A stretch of 64,000 bases of DNA, from assembly GCA_013416395.1 (NCBI GenBank), contig JACCEP010000009.1, positions 111,692-175,691 of the forward strand, written 5' to 3'. The stretch comes from Alcaligenaceae bacterium. Lineage in GTDB: Bacteria; Pseudomonadota; Gammaproteobacteria; Burkholderiales; Burkholderiaceae_B. The number at the start of each line of letters is the position of its first letter. Position 1 is the stretch's first letter. A model generated the notes under the pieces. The model made no database searches, had not been told where the DNA came from, and saw nothing but the letters and a program-made list of their open reading frames with translations. A program made the translations under genes and the position numbers. This document shows, in pieces, positions 44,927 to 54,422 of this stretch.

Positions 44927-46027
44927 ATGCAACGTCGTTCATTTCTAAAAAAGGCCGGCCTTGGGGCAGTGGCAGGAGCAGCGGTTGCGGCACCCGCATT
45001 CGGCCAGACCAACCCCAAGATCAGCTGGAAGATGACGTCTACTTTCGGACCTTCGCTTCCTGCACTCTTCGGCACGGCTCAAACATTCTGCAAAATGATA
45101 GAAGAAGCCTCTGACGGCAATTTCTCTATCCGTCTTTATCCCGCAGGCGAGATTGTCCCGGGCTTTGGCGTTATGGACGCCGTCGGTAATCGTACGGTAG
45201 AAGCTGGCCAGACCGCTTCGTACTACTACTACGGTAAAGATCCTTCCTTCTGCTTCGATACTGCAGTGCCCTTTGGCCTGAACCAGCGCCAGATGTATGC
45301 CTGGATGTATGAAGGGGGTGGCTTGAAGCTCATGCGTGAACTGTTTGCGCCGCGCAATATTGTTAACTTCCCGATGGGTAACACGGGCACGCAAATGGGC
45401 GGCTGGTATCGTAAAGAAATCAAGTCGATTGAAGACCTCAAAGGTCTCAAAATGCGTACGGCAGGTTTTGCCGGTGAGGTGCTCTCCCGCATGGGCGTGA
45501 TCCCTCAGCAAATTCCACCTGGCGACATTTACCCGTCGCTCGAAAAAGGCACGCTTGATGCCGTAGAGTTCGTGGGCCCGGTTGATGACGAAAAGCTTGG
45601 TTTCCAGAAAGTGGCCAAGTACTACTACTACCCAGGCTGGTGGGAAGGCTCTGCGCAGGTGTCGCTGTATATCAATGACGGCGCATATAACGAGCTGCCC
45701 AAAAACTACCAGTCACTTATTGACATCGCGTCGCGCGCAGCCGGTAACAATTTGGCTGCCTACTATGATGCAAACAGCCCTGCAGCCTTGCGTCGGCTGA
45801 TCGGTAGCGGCGCCGTACTCAAAGCGTTTCCGCGTGATGTCATGGACGCTTCGTTCAAAACGTCCAACGAGGTTTTCAAAGAGTTCAGCGATAAAGACCC
45901 GCAATTCAAGAAAATCCACGATAACTACATGGGCTTCCGTGATAGCGTCGTGCCATGGTTCCGTGTGGCTGAAGACTCTTACGAAAACTATCTGGGCCTG
46001 GCACTGGCCAACCAGAAAAAGGGTTAA
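44927..46027 (+). CDS. TRAP transporter substrate-binding protein (DctP family), orphan
   Basis: 366-residue periplasmic binding protein of the TRAP family. A twin-arginine signal (QRRSFLKKAGLGAVAGAAV) is at the N-terminus, and the ATG at 44927 follows AAGGAGAG by 7 bases. Core: PALFGTAQTFCKMIEEASDGNFSIRLYPAGEIVPGFGVMDAV, the conserved Arg region LKGLKMRTAGFAGEVLSRMG, and a late WWEGSAQVSLYINDGAYNELP. In this subfamily ligands include keto acids and lactate-like compounds, but the ligand cannot be called. No TRAP membrane subunits (DctQ/DctM) are adjacent, so it must work with permeases encoded elsewhere. Confidence 0.9.
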   Translation: MQRRSFLKKAGLGAVAGAAVAAPAFGQTNPKISWKMTSTFGPSLPALFGTAQTFCKMIEEASDGNFSIRLYPAGEIVPGFGVMDAVGNRTVEAGQTASYYYYGKDPSFCFDTAVPFGLNQRQMYAWMYEGGGLKLMRELFAPRNIVNFPMGNTGTQMGGWYRKEIKSIEDLKGLKMRTAGFAGEVLSRMGVIPQQIPPGDIYPSLEKGTLDAVEFVGPVDDEKLGFQKVAKYYYYPGWWEGSAQVSLYINDGAYNELPKNYQSLIDIASRAAGNNLAAYYDANSPAALRRLIGSGAVLKAFPRDVMDASFKTSNEVFKEFSDKDPQFKKIHDNYMGFRDSVVPWFRVAEDSYENYLGLALANQKKG

Positions 46028-46072
46028 ACCCGCTGTCGGCGGCTTCAGGTTTACCTGCTGCCGCTGCTTGCA

Positions 46073-46120
46073 AAAGCCTCTTTGTGCACCGCATGCGCGC
46101 TGTGCAAAGAGGCTTTTTTT
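46073..46120 (+). terminator. Rho-independent terminator after the TRAP binding protein
   Basis: GCCTCTTTG-T-GCAC pairs with GTGCAAAGAGGC (12 bp, one bulged base), followed by a run of seven Ts. The 170 bases from here to rplM contain only the rplM leader, with no other gene visible. Confidence 0.85.
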
Positions 46121-46293
46121 CGTGGGACGCACACGACATCGCTTACGGTACTGGCCGCGCATACGTACGAAGTTTCCAGGGGGCGCCTGAAACGTGCTAA
46201 TATGTCAGGCTTTCCAGGCTTTGTACGGGCGGATCATAACGTCTAGACAGGTTAGCAGGCTCGGAAACTTCCCAACTTTTATTAGGAACCATC

Positions 46294-46722
46294 ATGAAGA
46301 CCTTTGTGGCCAAGCCGCATGAAGTCAAGCGTGACTGGTACGTGATTGACGCCAAGGGCAAAGTCCTCGGTCGTGTGGCCAGCGAAGTCGCACGTCGTTT
46401 GCGCGGCAAGCATAAGCCCGAATTCACGCCCCACGTTGACACCGGTGATTACATCGTCATTATCAACGCTGCCGATGTTATCGTCACCGGCAACAAGAAT
46501 GAAGACAAAAAATACTACCGGCACTCCAATTACCCGGGTGGTATCACCGAGACCAACTTCCGGAAGATGCAAGAGCGTTTTCCTGGCCGTGCCCTGCAGA
46601 AAGCCGTCAAAGGCATGCTGCCTAAAGGCCCCCTGGGTTACGCCATGGCCAAGAAGCTCAAGATTTACGCCGGCGCCGAGCATCCGCATTCCGCTCAGCA
46701 GCCCAAGCCGCTCGAATTCTAA
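46294..46722 (+). CDS. rplM: 50S ribosomal protein L13
   Basis: 142-residue ribosomal protein. The N-terminus [20 protein letters not shown] and the C-terminal block LRGMLP-like [31 protein letters not shown] are diagnostic. It is followed by rpsI after 9 bases, the universal rplM-rpsI pair. Confidence 0.99.
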   Translation: MKTFVAKPHEVKRDWYVIDAKGKVLGRVASEVARRLRGKHKPEFTPHVDTGDYIVIINAADVIVTGNKNEDKKYYRHSNYPGGITETNFRKMQERFPGRALQKAVKGMLPKGPLGYAMAKKLKIYAGAEHPHSAQQPKPLEF

Positions 46723-46731
46723 GGATAGGTC

Positions 46732-47124
46732 ATGATCGGTAACTGGAACTATGGAACAGGCCGCCGTAAAACTTCGGTGGCTCGCGTGTTCTTAAAAAAA
46801 GGCTCGGGCAAAATCGTTGTCAACGGCAAGCCTGTTGATGAGTATTTCGCTCGCGAAACCGGCCGCATGGTCGTTCGTCAGCCCCTGACACTCACTAACC
46901 ATCTCGAATCGTTTGACTTCCACGTCAACGTGCACGGTGGCGGTGAAAGTGGTCAGGCAGGCGCGGTGCGTCACGGTATTACCCGTGCGCTCATCGACTA
47001 CGACGAAACGCTCAAGTCGCCCCTGAAGCAAGCTGGCTTCGTGACCCGCGATGCTCGTGAAGTCGAACGTAAAAAAGTCGGCTTCCACAAGGCGCGCCGT
47101 CGCAAGCAGTTCAGCAAGCGCTAA
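46732..47124 (+). CDS. rpsI: 30S ribosomal protein S9
   Basis: 130 residues, with [21 protein letters not shown] near the N-terminus, [19 protein letters not shown] in the middle and the basic C-terminal [17 protein letters not shown] that reaches the tRNA in the P site. It is the second gene of the rplM operon and is closed by a terminator. Confidence 0.99.
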   Translation: MIGNWNYGTGRRKTSVARVFLKKGSGKIVVNGKPVDEYFARETGRMVVRQPLTLTNHLESFDFHVNVHGGGESGQAGAVRHGITRALIDYDETLKSPLKQAGFVTRDAREVERKKVGFHKARRRKQFSKR

Positions 47125-47151
47125 TCCGGGGCCTCTGGCCTTGCAGTACCC

Positions 47152-47179
47152 AAAAACCCCGGCCAAGGCCGGGGTTTTT
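47152..47179 (+). terminator. Rho-independent terminator after rpsI
   Basis: Perfect 13-bp stem AAAAACCCCGGCC/GGCCGGGGTTTTT with a 2-base loop and built-in T-run, 28 bases after the rpsI stop. The very tight loop probably opens to four bases. Confidence 0.92.
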
Positions 47180-47270
47180 GCCATTACATACAGGCGTGCC
47201 ATGGTGTATTACCATTTTCGGGCGGGCTTGTTGCATAATCTATTCATATTGTTTTTTTTCGGAGATGGCT

Positions 47271-48335
47271 ATGACTTCAGCAGCGACACCCCACATCAAG
47301 GTCGGCATCGTGGGCGGCACCGGCTACACCGGTGTAGAACTGCTGCGTCTGCTGTCGCAACATCCTAATGCGCAACTGACGGCCATTACCTCGCGTAAAG
47401 AAGACGGCCTGCCTGTTGCCGATATGTACCCCAATCTGCGCGGGCGCACCAATCTGTGCTTTCAGGCGCCCGACAAGGCGGCCCTGCATGAGTGTGATGT
47501 GGTGTTTTTTGCCACACCCCATGGGGTGGCCATGAGCCAGGCCGAGCAACTACTTGAACACAATGTGCGCATTATCGATCTGGCGGCAGATTTTCGTCTG
47601 CAAGACACGTCTGCCTTCGAGAAATGGTACAAAATGCCGCACGCGTGTACCGACATTCTTCGCGAAGCCGCCTACGGGCTGGTTGAGCTTAATCGCGAAA
47701 AAGTTGCAGCTGCCCGTGTTATTGGTAACCCAGGCTGCTACCCCACCACCGTGTTGCTGGGTTTGGCACCCTTGTTTGGGGGTAGTAAACCGCTTGTAGA
47801 TTGCGGCCGCATTATTGCCGACTGCAAGTCAGGTGTGTCGGGCGCAGGTCGCAACTTGGCGGTAGGGTCAATGTTTTCCGAGGCCAGCGATAACTTCAAG
47901 GCCTATGGCCTGGGCGGGCACCGGCATCAGGCCGAAATTACCGAGCAGCTTCAGGCCTTGGCAGGCAAGCCGGTAGGGCTTACTTTTGTGCCACATCTGG
48001 TCCCCATGATCCGTGGCATGTTTTCGACCATTTATGTCAATATTCTGCCAGAAGCCCGCGATACCGATTTCCAGGCGTTGTTCGAGCAACGCTATGCAGA
48101 TGAAGCGTTCGTTGATGTCATGCCGGCGGGTAGCGTGCCCGAAACCCGTAGCGTGCGTGCCTCCAACACCTTGCGTATCGCTGTTCATCGGCCAGACGGT
48201 GGCGACCAGCTCATTATTCTTGTTGTGCAAGACAACTTGGTAAAAGGTGCGTCCGGGCAGGCTGTGCAAAACATGAATCTCATGTTTGGGCTGCCCGAGT
48301 CCACTGGCCTTGAGCAGGTGGCGGTGCTCCCCTAA
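47271..48335 (+). CDS. argC: N-acetyl-gamma-glutamyl-phosphate reductase
   Basis: Arginine-biosynthesis reductase of 354 residues when started at the ATG at 47271, which has GGAG 7 bases upstream. The in-frame ATG at 47265 is too close to that site, and the frame further up crosses the rpsI terminator. [18 protein letters not shown] (NADP loop), ATPHGVAM, the active-site NPGCYPT near residue 158, and GHRHQAEI with the catalytic His are intact. Confidence 0.96.
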   Translation: MTSAATPHIKVGIVGGTGYTGVELLRLLSQHPNAQLTAITSRKEDGLPVADMYPNLRGRTNLCFQAPDKAALHECDVVFFATPHGVAMSQAEQLLEHNVRIIDLAADFRLQDTSAFEKWYKMPHACTDILREAAYGLVELNREKVAAARVIGNPGCYPTTVLLGLAPLFGGSKPLVDCGRIIADCKSGVSGAGRNLAVGSMFSEASDNFKAYGLGGHRHQAEITEQLQALAGKPVGLTFVPHLVPMIRGMFSTIYVNILPEARDTDFQALFEQRYADEAFVDVMPAGSVPETRSVRASNTLRIAVHRPDGGDQLIILVVQDNLVKGASGQAVQNMNLMFGLPESTGLEQVAVLP

Positions 48336-48342
48336 CTGCGAT

Positions 48343-48366
48343 ATGGCGGGAACTGTTTCCCGCCAT
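48343..48366 (+). terminator. Hairpin after argC
   Basis: Perfect 10-bp stem ATGGCGGGAA/TTCCCGCCAT with a 4-base loop, 7 bases beyond the argC stop. It also covers the first ATG (48365) of the next open frame and makes that codon an unlikely start. Confidence 0.6.
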
Positions 48367-48406
48367 GCTGGTCTTTACTGGCATGTCAAAAATACAAACA
48401 AATAAC

Positions 48407-49081
48407 ATGTCAGACCCTGCAGTCGTTTACGTGGCACCTCGTCGGGCTGGCGGCTTCTGGTTCTTGTTGCTGGGCCTTCTACTTGGTGTGTTGCTGGGCG
48501 GTTTTGGTGCGCGGTACTGGTTTCAGGGTGAGGCTACCCGTCAGTTCAACACCATGAAATCCATGCTGCAAAACGAGCTCGTCGAAGCAAGGGCCGAGCT
48601 CGCCGCCTCGCAGGCACACATTGATGCGTTAACGGGCAACCTTATGGTCGAAGAGGGAACGCGCAAAGGGCTTGAGTCTACACTGCAATCAACGCAGGCT
48701 GAACTTGGTCAGGCGCGTGAGCATCTGGCGTTCTTTGAGCAGTTATTTCCGCCGGGCAAGCAGGGTGCGGTCAGCATTCGCGGGCTAGAGGCCAAGCGAC
48801 AGGGAGCAGGGTTGCAATATCGCGCGATATTTATGCGCAATGCGAATAACGCGCCCAAGTTTGAGGGTGTTTTGCAGTTTGTAGTAGAGGGGCGGGCAGA
48901 TGGAAAACCGCTTACGGTAACCCTCGAAAACCGCCCACAGCTTGAATTTGACGCATTTCAGCGCAGTGCCGGCATATTAAACCTGCCCGAGGGCTTTGAG
49001 CCTGACAAGCTGACGCTTAACGTACTTGAGGGAAAAGCCGTTCGTGCCAGCCACACCGTCGACGTTGCACCTGCAGAATAA
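48407..49081 (+). CDS. Single-pass membrane protein of unknown function (DUF6776-like)
   Basis: 224-residue protein with one N-terminal membrane segment (FWFLLLGLLLGVLLGGFGA, ~residues 15-33). An acidic coiled coil at ~40-105 (EARAELAASQAHIDAL ... STQAELGQAREHLAFFEQLF) and a periplasmic beta-rich domain at ~115-215 (GLQYRAIFMRN, VTLENRPQLEF) follow. Start codon uncertain: ATG at 48407 is used here, with 48383 an alternative; 48365 lies in the argC hairpin. It sits between argC and erpA as in other Burkholderiales. Function unknown. Confidence 0.75.
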   Translation: MSDPAVVYVAPRRAGGFWFLLLGLLLGVLLGGFGARYWFQGEATRQFNTMKSMLQNELVEARAELAASQAHIDALTGNLMVEEGTRKGLESTLQSTQAELGQAREHLAFFEQLFPPGKQGAVSIRGLEAKRQGAGLQYRAIFMRNANNAPKFEGVLQFVVEGRADGKPLTVTLENRPQLEFDAFQRSAGILNLPEGFEPDKLTLNVLEGKAVRASHTVDVAPAE

Positions 49082-49147
49082 CCCCTTGTCGATGTTATAG
49101 TAATTAATGTATTGATGCGCGGCCACTTGGCCGCCACGGAGCCACAC

Positions 49148-49516
49148 ATGAATAGCCTTATCGAAACAGTCGATCTACAAGCGCCCCCGTCGCCGCTGGT
49201 TTTTACCGATGCGGCTGCAAGCAAGGTAAAGCAACTCCTTGTTGAAGAGGGCAACCCCGAACTCAAGCTGCGTGTATTTGTGCAGGGTGGAGGTTGCTCG
49301 GGCTTTCAATATGGTTTCACATTTGATGAAACCACCAATGACGATGACACCACCATTGACAAAGAAGGGGTGCAGTTGCTTATAGACCCCATGAGCTTCC
49401 AGTATCTGGTGGGCGCCGAAATCGACTACAAAGACGATCTCGAAGGTGCGCAGTTTGTTATTCGCAACCCCAACGCTACGTCCACCTGCGGCTGTGGTTC
49501 GTCGTTTGTGCCCTAA
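49148..49516 (+). CDS. erpA: Iron-sulfur cluster insertion protein ErpA
   Basis: A-type Fe-S carrier of 122 residues from the ATG at 49148. The three conserved cysteines are Cys50 ([11 protein letters not shown]) and Cys114/Cys116 (STCGCGSSF) at the C-terminus. The LVEEGN and [14 protein letters not shown] segments fit ErpA rather than IscA. It delivers clusters to apoproteins such as IspG/IspH. An upstream frame to 49112 lacks a ribosome-binding site. Confidence 0.94.
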   Translation: MNSLIETVDLQAPPSPLVFTDAAASKVKQLLVEEGNPELKLRVFVQGGGCSGFQYGFTFDETTNDDDTTIDKEGVQLLIDPMSFQYLVGAEIDYKDDLEGAQFVIRNPNATSTCGCGSSFVP

Positions 49517-49528
49517 GCCAGGCCAGTT

Positions 49529-50680
49529 TTAAGCCGGGTAACGGCAGCCCAGCAGCGCTGGGTGGCGTGCCCCGGTTACCGAAGGCAGGCCGGCGCACAC
49601 ACCTGTGTCGTGCGCCCAGGCCAGCCAGGCAAATGCCAAAGCTTCTACCTGTTGTACTGGCACACCCCGTTCTGCGGTCGTTTGAACGGGGCAACCTACC
49701 GCCGTTTTCAACGCCTGCATTAGCTGTGCGTTTAACGCACCCCCTCCACAAACAAGCAGTTCTTGTGTATCTGGCCCCTGAATGGAGATGGCCTGCGCGA
49801 TGGTGTGGGCAGTAAGCTGCACCAGCGTTGCCTGTATGTCGGCGGGCGCCAGGCCATGGCTGTCGGCGTCATAGTCGGCAAGGCGTTTGCTTAGCCATGC
49901 CATATTAAACTGATCGCGCCCGGTGGATTTGGGTGGTGCTTGCGCAAACCATGGTTCGCTGCGCATAAGGTAGGCGAGCAACCCGGCGTGTGGTTGGCCA
50001 CTGGCTGCCCAGGCCCCATTTTCGTCGTAGGCCAAGCCGGTGTGCTCGTGTGCCCACATGTCGAGCAGTACATTGGCTGGCCCTGTATCGAACCCGCCTA
50101 TGGGCTGCCCTGGTGTGAGCAGGGTAACGTTTGCAATGCCACCCAGGTTCAATACGGCACAGCTACGGTCACCGCCAAATAGCGCATGGTGAAACGCCGG
50201 AACCAGCGGTGCCCCCTGGCCGCCGGCGGCCACATCACGTGACCTGAAGTCGGCAATGACGTCGATGCCTGTTAACTCGGTGAGCAGGGCAGGCGCATTA
50301 ATCTGTATGGTGTAGCCGGCAGCGGGGTCATGGCGTACGGTTTGCCCGTGTGCCCCGATGGCGCGGACCTGCTTGTGCTGAACACCCACTGCACTGATAA
50401 GCCGCGTGCAGACATCTGCGTACAGCCGGGCCAGAGCGTTGCCCGCTAGGGCGGCACGCACAAGTTCATCGTGGCCCGGCATGTTTAATGCCAGAAATTC
50501 TGCGCGCAGGGAGGGCGGCATGGGCGTGGATAACGATGCCACGATGCGCGGGCGGTTGGGCTGGACGAAATCAGCAAGTACGCCATCGACGCCGTCAGTA
50601 CTGGTGCCTGACATTAGGCCAATATACAGCGGCCCCGGCAGGTTGGCGTGCTCGCGGCCAGCCTCCGGTGACGCACTCAA
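49529..50680 (-). CDS. anmK: Anhydro-N-acetylmuramic acid kinase
   Basis: 383-residue kinase of murein recycling that opens and phosphorylates 1,6-anhydro-MurNAc. The N-terminal YIGLMSGTSTDGVDGVLADF motif, GAHGQTVRHDP, ADFRSRDVAAGGQGAPLVPAFH, LNLGGIANVTLL, DTGPANVLLD and the late VCGGGALNAQLM are diagnostic. The start is a TTG (50680) that overlaps the upstream stop as TTGA. It pairs with the M23 peptidase upstream and, functionally, with mpl at 14519. Confidence 0.95.
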   Translation of the reverse strand: MSASPEAGREHANLPGPLYIGLMSGTSTDGVDGVLADFVQPNRPRIVASLSTPMPPSLRAEFLALNMPGHDELVRAALAGNALARLYADVCTRLISAVGVQHKQVRAIGAHGQTVRHDPAAGYTIQINAPALLTELTGIDVIADFRSRDVAAGGQGAPLVPAFHHALFGGDRSCAVLNLGGIANVTLLTPGQPIGGFDTGPANVLLDMWAHEHTGLAYDENGAWAASGQPHAGLLAYLMRSEPWFAQAPPKSTGRDQFNMAWLSKRLADYDADSHGLAPADIQATLVQLTAHTIAQAISIQGPDTQELLVCGGGALNAQLMQALKTAVGCPVQTTAERGVPVQQVEALAFAWLAWAHDTGVCAGLPSVTGARHPALLGCRYPA

Positions 50681-52098
50681 GGTTGGGCCTGATCCGTCGC
50701 GCCCTGCGTGGAAGACCCGGCCTGCGCCAGAGCGGTGGTTGAGTTTGCCATGAGGTCGTCAGGGCGAGCTGCAATGTTGATATGCTCGCGGTATTGTGCT
50801 GCCACCACATTGAAGGCTGTGCGCTCGGCATCATCAAGCACGCGCGCTACCGGCAGGTCGAGGGACAATGGGTCTATCGCTTCGTTATTAACGCGGAACT
50901 CATAATGCAGGTGTGGACCCGTGGCCCAGCCAGTAGAGCCCACATAGCCGATGAGATCACCCTGATTGACGCGGTCGCCTTTTTTAAGGCCTTTGGCAAA
51001 GCCGCTCTGGTGTGCATACAGGGTGCTGATGCCGTTGTGGTGATCGAGAATAACTACGTTGCCATAGCCATTTTGCCAGCCCTTGAAGGCCACGACGCCA
51101 TCTGCCGTTGCCTGGATGGGGGTTCCGGAGGGCGCGGCATAATCCACCCCTTTGTGTGACCGCCACTTGCCATGCACGGGGTGCTTGCGCAGACCGAAGG
51201 TGGAGCTGATGCGTGTAAATTTGATGGCATTGCGCAGGAAGGCACCCTTGAGGCTTTTGCCGCTGAAATCGTAATAGCTGCCTGATGCGTTGTCATTTGG
51301 CTGAAACCAGACCGCTTCGTAAACATCGTCTTTGTTCTGGAATTCAAGCGCAAGTACACGGCCACCGCCGATTTCTTGCCCGTTATGCGAATAGGCTTCG
51401 TAAACTACGCGGAAGCGATCGCTTTTGCGCAGGTCACGCAAGAAGTCAATTTTGCTGCCCAGAATGTCGGTCATTTGCTGGGTTACGGAATCAGGGATGC
51501 CGGCGCGATCAGTGGCGCCAAACAAAGAGCCTTCAATGCGGCCTTCGGCCACTTTTACCTGAACGTCGGCGGCGGCGCTGTGCTCAGCGGCTACAAAGCT
51601 GCCGTTGCCGTCTGGGCTGACTTCAAGCCACCGTGATACGTAACCGTTCTTGTCGACGGCACCGGGCGTGTGGTTATACCGCAGCCAGATCAGGTTGCCG
51701 TCGCGATCAAGTGCAACTTGCAACGTGCGGCCGGGATAAAGTTTGTAGATGGATCGTGCGTCTTTGTTTTGTACCAGAAACTGCTGCAGCCCGGACTCTT
51801 GAATGCGCAGGCGCTGCAGCAGTGCGGCCAACGTATCGCCACGGCGAATTTGCGTTTCGCTGATGAAGGGAGTGCTTGACAGCGAACCCAGCACTGTGGG
51901 GTTTTCGGGCACCGTCAGGGTTTGGCGGGCCTGATAAAACGAAGGTGCTTCAGGCGGTTTTACGACAGCCAGAGCAGCTGCTCCGGCAAACAGGCCAAGT
52001 GCGAGCAGCACCAGGCTATTGCGAAAGAAGTGACGCTTGCGATGAGCGCGTAACACTTCACGATAAGAGGGAGCTTCGGGTTTCCCTGATTCGGACAT
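50677..52098 (-). CDS. M23-family metallopeptidase (LytM/OPG-type murein hydrolase)
   Basis: 473-residue envelope protein. An N-terminal membrane anchor (residues ~24-47) is followed by a LysM-like/OapA segment (IRRGDTLAALLQRLRI, ~85-130) and the M23 domain at ~300-420. Zinc motif H-x3-D is present as HKGVDYAAPSGTPI, and H-x-H as GPHLHYEF, with YAHQSGFA before it. Typical substrate: peptide cross-links of peptidoglycan. A low-complexity Ser/Thr/Ala tail ends the protein. It is coupled to anmK by the TTGA overlap, so a murein remodelling and recycling pair is likely. Confidence 0.93.
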   Translation of the reverse strand: MSESGKPEAPSYREVLRAHRKRHFFRNSLVLLALGLFAGAAALAVVKPPEAPSFYQARQTLTVPENPTVLGSLSSTPFISETQIRRGDTLAALLQRLRIQESGLQQFLVQNKDARSIYKLYPGRTLQVALDRDGNLIWLRYNHTPGAVDKNGYVSRWLEVSPDGNGSFVAAEHSAAADVQVKVAEGRIEGSLFGATDRAGIPDSVTQQMTDILGSKIDFLRDLRKSDRFRVVYEAYSHNGQEIGGGRVLALEFQNKDDVYEAVWFQPNDNASGSYYDFSGKSLKGAFLRNAIKFTRISSTFGLRKHPVHGKWRSHKGVDYAAPSGTPIQATADGVVAFKGWQNGYGNVVILDHHNGISTLYAHQSGFAKGLKKGDRVNQGDLIGYVGSTGWATGPHLHYEFRVNNEAIDPLSLDLPVARVLDDAERTAFNVVAAQYREHINIAARPDDLMANSTTALAQAGSSTQGATDQAQP

Positions 52099-52357
52099 AA
52101 GAGCTGGACCTGGTAGTGCGCTGCGTAAGAAAAAGCTTAAAAAAAACGGGCCCGTACCGGGGCCATGGGCGCCCTGTATATGAATTGAGCCTCGTTTTTG
52201 TAGCCGAGCGCGGTATTATATATGGCGGTTTGGGTTACAGCTGCCGCCGGCATGGGCATTAAGGCACCATGCAGAATTTGCGCTTGCACGCTATGCTAGC
52301 GTATTAAGCGTTATTTTTCGAGCATTTTTTCATCTTTTTTAGTTAAAGTACTTTCTT
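52099..52357. other. Divergent intergenic region M23 peptidase / tyrS
   Basis: About 260 bases. It holds the tyrS and M23-peptidase promoters by position, but no unambiguous hexamers. A GGGCCCGTACC/GGGGCC-rich patch near 52149-52170 and an A-run at 52138-52146 are the only distinct features. I see no T-box-like leader for tyrS and no small gene. Confidence 0.45.
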
Positions 52358-53587
52358 ATGTCGACCTCTGAAGCCCCGATAACTCCTCGCGTTGAAGAAG
52401 AACTGCGCATTGCCAAGCGCGGCTGCGATGAGCTGCTGGTCGAAACCGAGTTTGCCGCCAAGCTTGCACGCAGCCATCAGACTGGCAAGCCGCTACGCAT
52501 CAAGCTGGGGCTGGATCCAACGGCGCCCGACATCCATTTGGGGCACACGGTAGTACTTAACAAAATGCGTCAGCTGCAAGACCTGGGGCATACCGTTATT
52601 TTCTTGATTGGCGACTTTACTGCCACCATCGGTGATCCCAGTGGGCGCAATGCTACGCGTCCTCCGCTTACTGCCGAACAAATTCAAGAAAACGCCAAAA
52701 CCTACTATGCCCAGGCCAGTGCGGTGCTTGACCCGACCAAAACTGAAATTCGCTACAACTCAGAATGGTGTGATGGTCTTGGTGCCCGGGGCCTGATCCA
52801 GCTGGCGTCGCGCTATACGGTGGCCCGCATGATAGAGCGCGATGACTTCACCAAGCGTTTCAAAAGCGGCATACCCATCTCTGTGCATGAGTTTCTTTAC
52901 CCGCTGCTGCAAGGGTATGACTCCGTGCAGCTTCAGGCTGACCTTGAGTTGGGCGGCACCGACCAGAAGTTCAACCTGCTTGTGGGCCGTGAGCTGCAGA
53001 AAGAATATGGCCAGGAGCGCCAGTGTGTACTTACCATGCCGTTGCTGGTGGGTACCGACGGCGTTGAGAAAATGTCCAAGTCCAAGGGCAACTATATCGG
53101 CATTACCGAAGCGCCTGATTCTATGTTTGGCAAACTCATGTCAATTTCAGATACGCTGATGTGGCAGTACTATGAGTTGCTGTCGTTCAGGTCTATTGAT
53201 GACATTGAAGCGCTTAAAAAACAGATCGAACAAGGTCTGAACCCGCGCGAGGCCAAAGTGGCGTTGGGGCAAGAAATTGTGCAGCGTTTTCATTCGCGCA
53301 AAGCCGCTGAAGACGCGCTGGCTACATTTGAAGCCCGGTTTCGTGATGGTGCCATCCCTGACGACATGCCCGAGGTTTCGGTGGCAGGGGCCCCCATCGG
53401 TATTTTAAAAATATTGCGCGAAGCCGGTCTTGCCACATCGGGCACCGAAGCCCAACGCAACGTCGAGCAGGGTGGCGTGCGGGTAAACGGCGACCGTGTC
53501 GAAGACAAATCGTTGCAATTGCCTGCCGGTACATATGTCATGCAGGTTGGCAAACGCAAGTTCGCCCGTGTTACCTTAACCGGTTGA
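52358..53587 (+). CDS. tyrS: Tyrosyl-tRNA synthetase
   Basis: Class I aminoacyl-tRNA synthetase of 409 residues, TyrRS type 2 (TyrZ-like). The HIGH-type motif appears as [18 protein letters not shown] as [11 protein letters not shown] near residue 237, and the tyrosine pocket [14 protein letters not shown] is clear. A C-terminal S4 RNA-binding domain occupies the last ~65 residues ([14 protein letters not shown]). All catalytic motifs are intact. Confidence 0.97.
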   Translation: MSTSEAPITPRVEEELRIAKRGCDELLVETEFAAKLARSHQTGKPLRIKLGLDPTAPDIHLGHTVVLNKMRQLQDLGHTVIFLIGDFTATIGDPSGRNATRPPLTAEQIQENAKTYYAQASAVLDPTKTEIRYNSEWCDGLGARGLIQLASRYTVARMIERDDFTKRFKSGIPISVHEFLYPLLQGYDSVQLQADLELGGTDQKFNLLVGRELQKEYGQERQCVLTMPLLVGTDGVEKMSKSKGNYIGITEAPDSMFGKLMSISDTLMWQYYELLSFRSIDDIEALKKQIEQGLNPREAKVALGQEIVQRFHSRKAAEDALATFEARFRDGAIPDDMPEVSVAGAPIGILKILREAGLATSGTEAQRNVEQGGVRVNGDRVEDKSLQLPAGTYVMQVGKRKFARVTLTG

Positions 53588-53608
53588 TACCCTTCTACAG
53601 GAGTACGT

Positions 53609-54244
53609 ATGAAGCTCACCAGTAATTCGTTTACGGATCAGGGGAGCATCCCCGAGCGTAATGCTTTCGGCAAACCCGACGGGCACAACCACGTCGCGCT
53701 GGCCGGCAATGCTAATCCGCATCTGGCGTGGTCTGACGTACCCGAAGGCACGAAGTCCTTCGCTATTATCTGCCACGACCCAGACGTACCAAGTAAACCC
53801 GACGATGTGAACCAAACCGACCGCGAGGTGCCTGCCACGTTGCCTCGTGTCGATTTTTATCATTGGGTGCTTGTTGATGTTCCTGCCGCCACAACAGAAA
53901 TTGCCGAAGGGGCATACTCTGACGGTATCACACCGCGTGGCAAGGCCGGCCCGCTGGCGCTTGATGGTACGCGTCAGGGCATTAACGACTTTACCTCGTG
54001 GTTCGCCGCCGACCGCGACATGAACGGTGATTACTTCGGCTACGACGGCCCTTGCCCGCCCTGGAATGACGCCATCCTGCATCGCTATATTTTCACGGTG
54101 TATGCGCTTGATGTGGCTGAGCTGCCTTTCGAGGGCAAGTTCACGGGCCATGATGCCATCAAGGCAATGCAAGACCATATACTTGGCCAGGCTTCGATCA
54201 CCGGCATGTATACCCTAAACCCGCGCCTCATCGTCAAAGAGTAG
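53609..54244 (+). CDS. YbhB/YbcL-family PEBP (Raf kinase inhibitor-like) protein
   Basis: 211-residue cytosolic member of the phosphatidylethanolamine-binding protein family. Ligand-site motifs: HDPDVPSKPDDVN (DPDxP), HWVLVDVPA, and YDGPCPPWNDAILHRYIFTVYALD (GxHR-like, with His). Residues ~65-85 hold an extra acidic loop relative to E. coli YbhB. It lies 21 bases after tyrS, so it may be transcribed with it. Molecular function in bacteria is unclear. Confidence 0.9.
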   Translation: MKLTSNSFTDQGSIPERNAFGKPDGHNHVALAGNANPHLAWSDVPEGTKSFAIICHDPDVPSKPDDVNQTDREVPATLPRVDFYHWVLVDVPAATTEIAEGAYSDGITPRGKAGPLALDGTRQGINDFTSWFAADRDMNGDYFGYDGPCPPWNDAILHRYIFTVYALDVAELPFEGKFTGHDAIKAMQDHILGQASITGMYTLNPRLIVKE

Positions 54245-54258
54245 GCGTCTTTACATGA

Positions 54259-54314
54259 GCGTGGCTCACACTGACTTGAGCCACGCCCCTGTTTGCCCGG
54301 TTTAACCGGGCAAA
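54259..54314 (+). terminator. Tandem hairpins after the PEBP gene
   Basis: Two hairpins in series: GCGTGGCTCA/TGAGCCACGC (54259-54286, 10-bp stem) and TTTGCCCGG/CCGGGCAAA (54292-54314, 9-bp stem). Both lie between the PEBP stop and glyA. The second is followed by only AACTGG, so together they may form a termination zone. Confidence 0.65.
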
Positions 54315-54422
54315 ACTGGCTGGTTCCTGGGGGTTGCTCGCTTTCAGGGCCTAACGTGGCGGCTATTCGGGCTAAAATGGTCAATTCGTTTTATGCCTTC
54401 CGCCATTCTCTCAGGAATCTCC

